The notes beneath the pieces were generated by a model. The model searched no databases. It was given only the letters and a program-made list of their open reading frames with translations, and was not told the DNA's origin. Shown piece after piece: positions 1-7,121 of a stretch of DNA of 7,835 nucleotides. The position numbers were made by a program, and so were the translations under genes. This DNA is from Bacteroidota bacterium (GTDB taxonomy: Bacteria; Bacteroidota; Bacteroidia; Chitinophagales; Saprospiraceae): the NCBI GenBank assembly GCA_024280135.1, contig JAJRQS010000073.1, forward strand, positions 1-7,835, given 5' to 3'. Every line of letters starts with the position of its first letter. Position 1 is the stretch's first letter.

Positions 1-768
1 CATAATCATTGACCCAAGATAAAGTACTACAACCGTCTTGGGCGACGGCTCCACCCTGTTGCGCAAGCCAATCTTGAAGGGCTGACTCGTTTCCACTGCC
101 ATCACACGTGACTGTTTTGTCCAATGCTGGACTAGTAATTTGAGGGGTCGCTGTATCTTCAATTTTAAAACTCGCTGTGGTGGTACTGCTTTGTCCACAA
201 GCATCTGTTGCCGTGAAATTTACTGTTGCTGATGGATTACAACCACTACTCATCCCTGCATAATCATTGACCCACGATAAAGTACTACAACCATCTTGGG
301 CGACGGCTCCACCCTGTTGCGCAAGCCAATCTTGAAGGGCTGACTCGTTTCCACTGCCATCACACATGACTGTTTTGTCCATCGCTGGACTAGTGATTTG
401 AGGGGCTGCTGTATTTATTTTAAAACTCGCTGTGGTGGTACTACTTACTCCACACAAGTTTGTTGCCGTAAAATTTACTGTCGCTGAAGGGTTACAGCCA
501 CTACTCATTCCTACATAATCATTGATCCACGATAAAGTACTACAACCATCTTGGGCGACGGCTCCACCCTGTTGCGCAAGCCAATCTTGAAGGGCTGACT
601 CGTTTCCACTGCCATCACACGTGACTGTTTTGTCCATCGCTGGGCTAGTGATTTGAGGGGCTGCTGTATTTATTTTAAAACTCGCTGTGGTGGTACTGCT
701 TACACCACACAAGTTTGTTGCTGTAAAATTTACTGTCGCTGAAGGGTTACATCCATTGCTTAACTCCG
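1..768 (-). repeat. Tandem ~255/258-bp coding repeats (HYR-like units)
   Basis: Three head-to-tail units begin at 1, 259 and 514, with periods of 258 and 255 bp (86 and 85 codons), so the reading frame is kept. The units at 259 and 514 differ at about six positions over their first ~235 bp. The unit at 1 is more different, especially near 145-240, and carries a one-codon insertion. A fourth, clearly diverged unit lies to the right, at about 769-900. Each translated unit holds four Cys residues, the core WINDYVGMSSGC and the strand FTATNLCG. They encode the repeat region of the esterase and probably arose by recent duplication. Confidence 0.93.
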
Positions 769-2494
769 AAAAATCATGCGTCCAAGAAACATCAAATCCA
801 TCAGCGATAGCCCCGCCATGGTTATTCAACCATAAATTGAGCGCCTGATTAGCATTTGTACAATTTACGGTTTTGTCAGAGGCCGGAACCTGCATATTAA
901 CGTTTAGACAATCTCCATTTGGACAAACATTTATGACAACCACATCTTCAATGGACAAATACATACTTTCGTTGTACAAATGTGTAGATTCTTCACCGAT
1001 AAAACGAATCTTATAAATACCTGGCTCACTAAAATTTACATTTGTCGAATACGCGTTCTTGTTTTCAAAAGTAACCGAACCAGGACCCGAAAAAACCTCC
1101 CAATGGACAGGAATATTAGCAGGGTTAAGGTTATTATTAAAAATGATTTTCCCCGTAATATTCTGGTGTAAACAAGTTGTCGTAACATCTGCTCCTGCAT
1201 CTGCTCGATACCCCGTTCCCGAAGAAGCCCATGGCCATGAAGAGTTATGCGGAAAGTACGTTCTAAAAAAATCTTGTAATCCATCCCAATACTGATACGG
1301 ACTATTCAGATGTTTACCGTTCAAGTTATGGTAATAAACTAATGGGCCTTCAAGCTGGTTGAAAGCAGTATAAGAAGATTCGGCCGGACTGACATCATCC
1401 AACAAACTCAAAGAGATATAATTGGGACCTTTGAAACGCTGGGCTGAAAATACTTCATCATAATACTTAGTTCCCTGGAGGATTCTTGTAATTTCCGAAG
1501 GGTTGTCCAATGTCGTTCGCAAGTAAATTGGAAATCCACTAGGTCTATTATGAGGTAATCCATTATGTTGACCCATCGTAGGATTGTTCGCAGCAACAAT
1601 ATCAACTCGGCTGTCGATCCCCGAAAAAAGAAGTGCCAAGCCGCCTCCTTGACTATTACCATAAGCTCCAACATGCTCACCATCAAACTCTGGTCGAGTA
1701 TATAAATAATCAATAGCCCTCATACCTGCCGCTATTGCCCACCGGTAATAAACAGTATCAGTCGTTCCAATGTCTGGGTTATACATCTCAGCATCTGGGA
1801 CTTGTACATCTACTGGGGAGTTGTGAATACTTATGGATAATACCATTGCTCCCAATCTTTCTGCCATATCAAGATCTGGACCTACCGCCAAAGAATTACC
1901 GAAAGCCGGAAATTTAACCAACCCCGTAAAAGGTCCTTCTCCGCTTGGTATGGTCAAATATCCATACATTCTTCGACCTTCAATACTACCCATGCTAATC
2001 TTGTACGTTGTTGAATAGGGAGAATTTTTGTCAATGTACTCTAGGTGGGTATCAAAAGGTACTGCATTTAGCTTCCAACGAATATTATTCCAATAACTAT
2101 CAAAATCATCTGGAATTGACTCTATTGGGCGTAGTCCTCTAACATTGTACACACCGGCAACAATCGCCGACTCACCATTTTGGCTAACCGTACAAAAATA
2201 ACTACCCGGCTCAGTGGGCGCATACATAATGGTGGTGGGTACGTTTGGCTGAAGATCCACTGTTCCTGTTTGCAAATCTGGTAAAAGTGGGGTTCTACTT
2301 ATTTTATACTGCACCTCACCTCCAACTTGTGAGCTTATCTGATAAGCTATACTTTCGCCAGAATTATAACGGTGATATGGATTATTAACAGAAACTCTCA
2401 ACTGTCCATATGCCCATACAGACACAAAAATCCATACCACTAGCGTAAAGTAGTATTTTTTCAAAGAAAGAAAAGACCGTAGGAGCATAGACAT
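1..2494 (-). CDS. Secreted multidomain acetyl xylan esterase-like protein with HYR-like repeats (C-terminus outside window)
   Basis: The frame is open for 831 codons from ATG 2494 to the left edge with no stop, so the C-terminus is missing. Residues 1-31 form a signal peptide (basic start, hydrophobic FTLVVWIFVSVWAYG). Residues 32-120 are a beta-rich region. Residues ~120-415 match the acetyl xylan esterase/cephalosporin-C deacetylase (AXE1) family of alpha/beta hydrolases. The domain opens with IPDDFDSYW, has the nucleophile motif GNSQGG (Ser281), and the likely acid Asp366 (LLDDVSPAE) and His395 (GKHLN). The Ser-Asp and Asp-His spacings (85 and 29) are close to those I recall for the Thermotoga enzyme. 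Residues ~440-520 resemble a PKD/Ig-like module (HWEVFSGPG, FSEPGIYKI). From ~530 onward come ~85-residue Cys-containing HYR-like repeats. Family knowledge suggests removal of acetyl groups from polysaccharides; the real substrate is unknown. ATG 2488 is an alternative start. A T9SS tail beyond the edge is expected but unseen. Confidence 0.88.
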   Translation of the reverse strand, partial: MSMLLRSFLSLKKYYFTLVVWIFVSVWAYGQLRVSVNNPYHRYNSGESIAYQISSQVGGEVQYKISRTPLLPDLQTGTVDLQPNVPTTIMYAPTEPGSYFCTVSQNGESAIVAGVYNVRGLRPIESIPDDFDSYWNNIRWKLNAVPFDTHLEYIDKNSPYSTTYKISMGSIEGRRMYGYLTIPSGEGPFTGLVKFPAFGNSLAVGPDLDMAERLGAMVLSISIHNSPVDVQVPDAEMYNPDIGTTDTVYYRWAIAAGMRAIDYLYTRPEFDGEHVGAYGNSQGGGLALLFSGIDSRVDIVAANNPTMGQHNGLPHNRPSGFPIYLRTTLDNPSEITRILQGTKYYDEVFSAQRFKGPNYISLSLLDDVSPAESSYTAFNQLEGPLVYYHNLNGKHLNSPYQYWDGLQDFFRTYFPHNSSWPWASSGTGYRADAGADVTTTCLHQNITGKIIFNNNLNPANIPVHWEVFSGPGSVTFENKNAYSTNVNFSEPGIYKIRFIGEESTHLYNESMYLSIEDVVVINVCPNGDCLNVNMQVPASDKTVNCTNANQALNLWLNNHGGAIADGFDVSWTHDFSELSNGCNPSATVNFTATNLCGVSSTTTASFKINTAAPQITSPAMDKTVTCDGSGNESALQDWLAQQGGAVAQDGCSTLSWINDYVGMSSGCNPSATVNFTATNLCGVSSTTTASFKINTAAPQITSPAMDKTVMCDGSGNESALQDWLAQQGGAVAQDGCSTLSWVNDYAGMSSGCNPSATVNFTATDACGQSSTTTASFKIEDTATPQITSPALDKTVTCDGSGNESALQDWLAQQGGAVAQDGCSTLSWVNDY

Positions 2495-2576
2495 ACAAGG
2501 CTTATTTTGTTACAATGTGGCATTTTGATAGATAAAAATGAACTAGCTACGGTAAGAGGGAGGATGTTTAATGCTA

Positions 2577-2584
2577 CAAAGATA
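2577..2584 (-). promoter_or_regulatory. Candidate -7 promoter element (TATCTTTG) for the esterase gene
   Basis: The minus strand reads TATCTTTG, a perfect match to the Bacteroidota TAnnTTTG element, 82 bp before ATG 2494. The nearest upstream TTG on that strand is 29 bp away, beyond the usual ~17-23 bp, so the -33 element is poor. No hairpin terminator follows the upstream beta-helix gene in this 126-bp gap. The esterase could therefore be transcribed from here, by read-through, or both. Confidence 0.35.
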
Positions 2585-2620
2585 TACTTTTTTTTAATAT
2601 GTTTTGGCTTTTTCAATTAA

Positions 2621-4222
2621 TTAATTTTTCACCCATTTAACAAACCAAGTTTTATGTGTCGCGTTATCAATTACTTTTATAAAGTAAATAGCACTAACTA
2701 AATGCGACACTTCGATACAACCATCTATATCTGACGCTAATGCTTGTCCTTTAAAATCTAGGAGCACAGCTGAATAATTCTGAATATTGGTGCGAATCGA
2801 CACAACATCAGATGCTGGATTAGGGTAAACACTAAAGGGAACTTCTAGTACATCCAAAATTAAATCTGGACTTACATATTCATAACAACCAATATCTGCA
2901 TGTGCTCCTTGTGGACGGCTGATTCCATTTTTATCGATTTGGGAAGCTGACACATCATCGGCGGCATCCACCAATATGCTTGTGCTCAATAATTGATAGT
3001 CATAACTTGCATAATCTACAAAATTAAGTTGATAATCTGAATACGTTGATAAGGACACATTATGGCTTGCGTCACCTGTGAGATCGTATGTATTGGCGAC
3101 ATTATTCTTGATAATACAACCCGTACTAGGCGTTCCCGTTTTTCCGTCTGTAATTTTAATCCAAGAAGGACCCGGTGCCACATCTGGGGTCGGATCTAGT
3201 ACCGTATTATTGACAAACTTGCAATCCACTGCTTCATAAAAAGAGATTCCATGCCAATGGTTCACAACTATCAAGTTATTCTCGACTATCCAATTTCGAT
3301 ACGGGCCATCAAAGCATCCTATGCCTTGCATATCTCCCAAAAGTGGTTGATTAGGATCTTCGTAATTAATAATAGTATTGCCTCGGATGATATTATCATC
3401 AACAACTAATCCCGTTGTCGTAAATGACTGAATACCGTCATCATGATTCTCATCGACTTTATAACAATTCTTAATTATATTATTTTCTACCAATAAGTTA
3501 GAGCCAGTCATTCGAATACCATCACCCGAAAAATTCTTAATACTATTTCCGACACAGTTAATAAATTTAGCCGTAAGGATGAAACCAAAATGAATATTCT
3601 CCAGAGAATTATTTAAGAGTTCACAGGAATCGGCATTCCGCACGTAAATACCTGTGGAAGCCTTTGCGACCCATTCGTCGGCACTTGTCCAAGGCGTAGC
3701 CGTACTATAAATATGACAATCCTGAATCTCAAGTAACTTTGAAGGTCCATGCCAGTCGTGACTTTCCAGAAGCACTAAGCGCCCAGAAGAATATTTGCCG
3801 AAAGGCTCTCCACTAATATCTATTCCTTGAAAGCGCCACTTTGTACTGGCAATCAAGCTTAAATCTGAAATAATAGGCTTATGCCCTGCTTGCGCTAAAA
3901 CGGTGATATACGCTTGGTTATTAAAGTTTCTAAGGTAAATGGATCCATGTTTTCCATCTCGCAAAATAAGGGTATCTCCCGCTTGTACGGGTGCCCCTTG
4001 ATTCTTGATAACTAATTGATTGTTAGTGACATTATAGGGCAATGGGCTATTCTGATAGTGTTCAATCAGATGAGCTGTTATAACGGCCTCTAAGGTTGTC
4101 CAAGGCGCATCAAAAGAGCCATTATTTGACATGGAACCATTATTAGGATCAATGTAAAATTGCATTGCAAATCCTGAAAACATCCAAAATAAAAACAAAA
4201 TTAATAAAGAAAATTTCTGCAT
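2621..4222 (-). CDS. Secreted right-handed parallel beta-helix protein with T9SS type A sorting domain
   Basis: This 533-aa exported protein begins with a signal peptide (residues 1-19, a hydrophobic LLILFLFWMFSGFA stretch). The next part (FYIDPNNGSMSNNGSFDAPW, then TTLEAV) is the typical opening of pectin-lyase-like beta-helix proteins. Residues ~80-400 are a solenoid rich in Asn/Ile turns such as LLVENNIIKNCY, VDDNIIRGNTI and WIVENNLIVV, as in the parallel beta-helix family. Two acidic turns, SGDGIR (232-237) and HDDGIQ (260-265), could form an active or metal site. A helix-end motif (SRPQGAHADIGCYEY) lies at 435-449. Residues ~459-533 (FSVYPNPASDVVSI and onward) are a type IX secretion type A C-terminal sorting domain, so the protein should cross the outer membrane and be released or anchored at the surface. 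It precedes the esterase on the same strand. The fold is secure; a lyase or hydrolase activity is only inferred. Confidence 0.9.
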   Translation of the reverse strand: MQKFSLLILFLFWMFSGFAMQFYIDPNNGSMSNNGSFDAPWTTLEAVITAHLIEHYQNSPLPYNVTNNQLVIKNQGAPVQAGDTLILRDGKHGSIYLRNFNNQAYITVLAQAGHKPIISDLSLIASTKWRFQGIDISGEPFGKYSSGRLVLLESHDWHGPSKLLEIQDCHIYSTATPWTSADEWVAKASTGIYVRNADSCELLNNSLENIHFGFILTAKFINCVGNSIKNFSGDGIRMTGSNLLVENNIIKNCYKVDENHDDGIQSFTTTGLVVDDNIIRGNTIINYEDPNQPLLGDMQGIGCFDGPYRNWIVENNLIVVNHWHGISFYEAVDCKFVNNTVLDPTPDVAPGPSWIKITDGKTGTPSTGCIIKNNVANTYDLTGDASHNVSLSTYSDYQLNFVDYASYDYQLLSTSILVDAADDVSASQIDKNGISRPQGAHADIGCYEYVSPDLILDVLEVPFSVYPNPASDVVSIRTNIQNYSAVLLDFKGQALASDIDGCIEVSHLVSAIYFIKVIDNATHKTWFVKWVKN

Positions 4223-4224
4223 CG

Positions 4225-4282
4225 TTCAAGGCTTTTCAAGCCAATATACGGTATTTTGGTGAGTAATTCAAGGCTTTTAAAG
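4225..4282. repeat. Direct repeat pair TTCAAGGCTTTT(C/A)AAG
   Basis: TTCAAGGCTTTTCAAG (4225-4240) recurs as TTCAAGGCTTTTAAAG (4267-4282), matching at 15 of 16 positions. The copies start 42 bp apart, about four helical turns, just upstream of the beta-helix gene's ATG. The first copy also overlaps a small palindrome, GGCTT-TTC-AAGCC (4230-4242). The spacing and position would suit binding of a regulator to one face of the helix, but chance is possible in AT-rich DNA. Confidence 0.5.
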
Positions 4283-4322
4283 TACGGATATCACCCAAAG
4301 CATCATTTTGGATATTGATGCG

Positions 4323-4340
4323 TTTGGGAGCGGACCCAAA
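4323..4340. repeat. Inverted repeat TTTGGG-N6-CCCAAA
   Basis: A perfect 6-bp inverted repeat around a 6-base centre (AGCGGA) lies midway in the divergent region. It could be an operator or a small hairpin. There is no T run behind it on either strand, so it does not look like an intrinsic terminator. Confidence 0.4.
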
Positions 4341-4366
4341 TAACAATAAACACCCAAATTCAAGTT

Positions 4367-4382
4367 GTTTTGACCTCAAAAC
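4367..4382. repeat. Inverted repeat GTTTTGA-CC-TCAAAAC
   Basis: Two perfect 7-bp arms flank a 2-bp centre. This is too tight to form a good RNA hairpin, but it is a typical shape for a dimeric regulator's operator. It lies ~200 bp before the first ankyrin gene and ~145 bp before the beta-helix gene, so it could serve either direction. Confidence 0.4.
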
Positions 4383-4568
4383 GTGTATATAACAAATTGC
4401 ACAGATTTGATATTTTATCGCAAAAAAATAGCTGTCTTCAATATTAATTTGTTATACATTCCTCATTTTTTTTTGTTCTCTAGAATGGGAACAATCTTTG
4501 CTACCTAGCAAGTATTAATGAGATTAACACGCTTATCAATTGGACAGAAAATTTCCGTTTAATTCCAT

Positions 4569-4576
4569 TAGATTTG
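4569..4576 (+). promoter_or_regulatory. Candidate -7 promoter element (TAGATTTG) for the ankyrin-WGR operon
   Basis: TAGATTTG is a perfect TAnnTTTG match, 22 bp before ATG 4599. It would give a very short untranslated leader. The nearest upstream TTG (4540-4542) is 26 bp away, slightly longer than usual, so the -33 element is weak. No Shine-Dalgarno sequence precedes the ATG, which is common in this phylum. Confidence 0.45.
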
Positions 4577-4598
4577 CGTCTATAACAAAAGCAAGATT

Positions 4599-5732
4599 AT
4601 GGAGAACTTAAAGGACGAAGTTGTACGCTGCAATTTTGATAAGGTAGAAGAGCTATTGAATAATGGCGTAGAATGGGATTTACCTGATTTTTTAACCGAA
4701 AACACTCTTGGGAACTTATTTAGACAAAAGCGTTTCAATTTGCTCAAAACATTAGTAGATAATGAGGTTGTCTCTTTAGACATATTTGAATATGACAAAT
4801 TTAGAAGGACTATCTTCCAACACATCATTGACGCCCCTTTTTCTGATGAACTCCAGCAGTTTTTAGAAGCCATTCTTCCGAAAGTAGAAAATATCGACGA
4901 TGAATTATCAGGAGACACGTGGCTCGGTTTAGCCATCAAAAAAAATAGCAATAGCAAGATTATTGAGTTATTGATGAATGCGGGTTGTGCTCCTAACAAG
5001 ATTAATACAAAGGAGGAGACCTATTTATTTTCAACGCAAGATATCGCATTAACGCAAGTCCTACTAGATAACGGGGTTGACATCAACAAAAAGAATCTAA
5101 TAGGCAGAACCGCTTTTTATGCCGTAGTAGCCTCCAAGGATGCAGAATTGATTCAATTGTATCTGGACAATGGAATTGATGTAAATAGTCCTGACAACAA
5201 AGGAGAAACCGTTTATAATGTAGTCTGTTTCAACATCATGGATGGTGTTCCTGTTTTTGAGCAACTAGCGAGTTTTGACCCACCACAAGTGAATCTGAAA
5301 GACAGCGATGGAGAGTCTATCTTTATGAAAATGTCAAGAATGGTTGAGTGGGAAAGTCATATTCAGATATTTGGGATGATGATTGATCATGGTGCTGATT
5401 TATTTCATGAAGCGCTAGACATATATGGCAATCCAACAACCGCCTCAGATTTGGTCGCAAAAAAATCTGTACAAGTGCTAGAGATGCTTTCCAATAAAGG
5501 CTATCTAGATGTGAAAGCAATAGATGCCCGTGGCAATACTTGGCTACACAAAGTCTGTAAAGAGGAACTTAACTTCGAACAGAAAAAAGCAAAAGAACTA
5601 TACAAAAAAGTTAAATTTTTACTTAAAAATGGAGCCCATCCAAAGGTAAAAAATGACGAAGACAAATCACCTATTGACTATGCCCAAGAAGACAATCTAA
5701 AGGTCAAGGCATTACAAATCATGTTAAAATAA
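4599..5732 (+). CDS. Degenerate ankyrin-repeat protein (first gene of operon)
   Basis: This 377-aa protein has no signal peptide or membrane segment, so it is probably cytoplasmic. Ankyrin-type units can be read at ~104-136 (GDTWLGLAIKK, IIELLMNAG), 140-168 (ALTQVLLDNGVDINKKN), 169-201 (GRTAFYAVV, LIQLYLDNGIDVNSPD), 202-237, 238-275 (MMIDHGADL), 277-311, 312-354 (GNTWLHKVC, VKFLLKNGAHPKVKND) and a final cap (SPIDYAQ). The usual TPLH core is mostly replaced, and several units are longer or shorter than 33 residues. Residues 1-100 show only weak repeat character (VEELLNNGVEWDL). Ankyrin solenoids bind protein partners; none can be named here. The next gene starts 10 bp downstream, which implies co-transcription and perhaps a shared complex. 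ATG 4599 fits the promoter element just upstream. Confidence 0.88.
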   Translation: MENLKDEVVRCNFDKVEELLNNGVEWDLPDFLTENTLGNLFRQKRFNLLKTLVDNEVVSLDIFEYDKFRRTIFQHIIDAPFSDELQQFLEAILPKVENIDDELSGDTWLGLAIKKNSNSKIIELLMNAGCAPNKINTKEETYLFSTQDIALTQVLLDNGVDINKKNLIGRTAFYAVVASKDAELIQLYLDNGIDVNSPDNKGETVYNVVCFNIMDGVPVFEQLASFDPPQVNLKDSDGESIFMKMSRMVEWESHIQIFGMMIDHGADLFHEALDIYGNPTTASDLVAKKSVQVLEMLSNKGYLDVKAIDARGNTWLHKVCKEELNFEQKKAKELYKKVKFLLKNGAHPKVKNDEDKSPIDYAQEDNLKVKALQIMLK

Positions 5733-5742
5733 AAAAAGAATT

Positions 5743-7098
5743 ATGTCATTATCATTTGTACAAGCCTGTGAATCAGGAAAAAGAAAAATTGCGGAATTAT
5801 TATTAGATAAAGAAGCCGTAGAAGTAAACTACACGGACGAAAAAGGTCGTACAGCTTTACACTATGCGGCTCATCATGGATATGCCGACATTGTAAAGAA
5901 TTTAATTGACAAAGGAGCAGAGGTAGATTATGAGGATCATAAAGGAGAAACACCTTTATTCTTTTCATTCTTGCAAAATCAAAAAAGCACTGCGCTTATA
6001 TTGATGGACAACAATGCAAAGATAGAAATCAAAGATTACGAAGGAAGTAGCCTTTTGCATATAGCTGCCAAGAATGGACAAATGGAATTATGCACAAGGC
6101 TAATAGAGAAAGGTTTAGATGTTGACATTCAAAACAACAATGCTGAAACGCCCCTAATGTTTGCTACTTTATGCCGTAAAATGCCTGTCGTAAAAATACT
6201 GATCGCCGCTGGAGCAGATTCGAATGCTGTCAATAAGGTGGGTTATGCACCCATTCATATTGCCATTGACAATAAAAACATTCCAATCACGAAGTTATTA
6301 TTGGAAGCCGGTGCTTTTGTCGATCAGCCAACAGCCAAAGGAGATACACCGTTGCTTATGGCTTGTGTCGATCGAAACCGTATGTTAGTCAAACTCCTTG
6401 TAGAGAATGGCGCAAATGTAATGGTTACGAATACAGATGGCATGACTCCTATTTACTATGCCTGCGGAAACAACCAAAAAGAAGTGGTCGAATTATTCTT
6501 GGATCATTGGCTGGATGTCAATGCATCTTTGCCGTTATCAGAAGCCACAAGTTCCATGAATTCTTATTTGGAATGGGTAGAAACGAGTGAGAATCTATCG
6601 ATGACAGCAGCCTATACCATTACAAAGTCGTACACATTTGGCGGAGAAAGTTTATTACACCTTGCGGTCAAAAATGGTCACCTTTTTATGGCAAAATTAT
6701 TGGTTGAGCGAGGCGCAAAAGTAAACATTCAAGATGAGTCCGAGAATACCCCTTTGCACTATGCGGCTGCAAATGGGAAAATTGATATTGTAAAGTTTCT
6801 TTTGGAGAAAGGAGCAGATGTTGAAATCACCAATGTAAAAGAACAGAAAGCCATCGACTATTCTAATGTCAAAGGCTTCAATGAAATTACAGAGGTTATT
6901 TTAACAAAAATGCCTAGCGGAACAGTTTTAGATTCTGTAGAACCAAAGAATACAACACCCGTTTCAGACATAAGAGTAAGCATTTCGGAAGAAGAAGTAA
7001 TGGAAAAGCTTAAAAAGCTCAAAAAAGTATTTGAGAACGATCTCATTGATGAGGCGGAATACAAATTAAAGAAAAGTGAATTAATTGCACTCTTATAA
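5743..7098 (+). CDS. Ankyrin-repeat protein with C-terminal SHOCT-like domain
   Basis: This 451-aa protein, with no export signal, is probably cytoplasmic. About ten ankyrin units run from residue ~2 to 390. Clear ones are at 35-67 (GRTALHYAAHHGYADIVKNL), 101-133, 134-166, 167-199, 200-232, 233-262, 300-332 (ESLLHLAVKNGHLFMAKLL) and 334-366 (NTPLHYAAANGKIDIVKFLL). A non-ankyrin stretch of about one repeat length (263-298, including YLEWVETSENLSM) interrupts the solenoid. After a polar linker (391-413), the C-terminus (EKLKKLKKVFENDLIDEAEY, then KLKKSEL) matches the SHOCT pattern: an amphipathic helix, a short turn, then E-[FY]-x-x-K-K-x-x-L. SHOCT domains are thought to mediate oligomerisation. 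The gene lies 10 bp after the first ankyrin gene and 23 bp before the WGR gene. The ankyrin call is certain; SHOCT is likely; the cellular role is unknown. Confidence 0.93.
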   Translation: MSLSFVQACESGKRKIAELLLDKEAVEVNYTDEKGRTALHYAAHHGYADIVKNLIDKGAEVDYEDHKGETPLFFSFLQNQKSTALILMDNNAKIEIKDYEGSSLLHIAAKNGQMELCTRLIEKGLDVDIQNNNAETPLMFATLCRKMPVVKILIAAGADSNAVNKVGYAPIHIAIDNKNIPITKLLLEAGAFVDQPTAKGDTPLLMACVDRNRMLVKLLVENGANVMVTNTDGMTPIYYACGNNQKEVVELFLDHWLDVNASLPLSEATSSMNSYLEWVETSENLSMTAAYTITKSYTFGGESLLHLAVKNGHLFMAKLLVERGAKVNIQDESENTPLHYAAANGKIDIVKFLLEKGADVEITNVKEQKAIDYSNVKGFNEITEVILTKMPSGTVLDSVEPKNTTPVSDIRVSISEEEVMEKLKKLKKVFENDLIDEAEYKLKKSELIALL

Positions 7099-7121
7099 TC
7101 ACCTATTAAATCAAAAATAAT

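Larger units (their letters stand above)
4223..4598. other. Divergent intergenic region without genes
   Basis: These 376 bp separate the leftward beta-helix gene from the rightward ankyrin operon. I see no credible coding frame or RNA gene. The region holds a direct repeat next to the beta-helix start, two short inverted repeats, three copies of ACCCAAA (4293-4299, 4334-4340, 4352-4358), a nine-base T run near 4467, and a TAnnTTTG element next to the ankyrin operon. No perfect TAnnTTTG occurs on the minus strand here, so the promoter of the beta-helix gene is not visible by consensus. Confidence 0.7.

Noticed and set aside
1..768. Regularly spaced near-identical repeats that might suggest a CRISPR or satellite array
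   Set aside because: The unit is ~255 bp, in-frame, and lies inside one continuous coding frame; there are no short repeats with unique spacers.
980..2018. Several open frames of 60-101 codons on both strands in this stretch
   Set aside because: All overlap the esterase gene, whose frame carries family motifs and a catalytic triad; the others have no domain signal and odd composition.
4444..4451. TTAATTTG as a second promoter for the ankyrin operon
   Set aside because: It differs from TAnnTTTG at the key second position and is ~150 bp from the gene, while a perfect match sits closer.
4580..4999. 139-codon minus-strand frame with a hydrophobic stretch that looks like a membrane protein
   Set aside because: It is the antisense of the first ankyrin gene; the Leu/Ser-rich look comes from reverse-complemented Lys/Glu/Asn codons.
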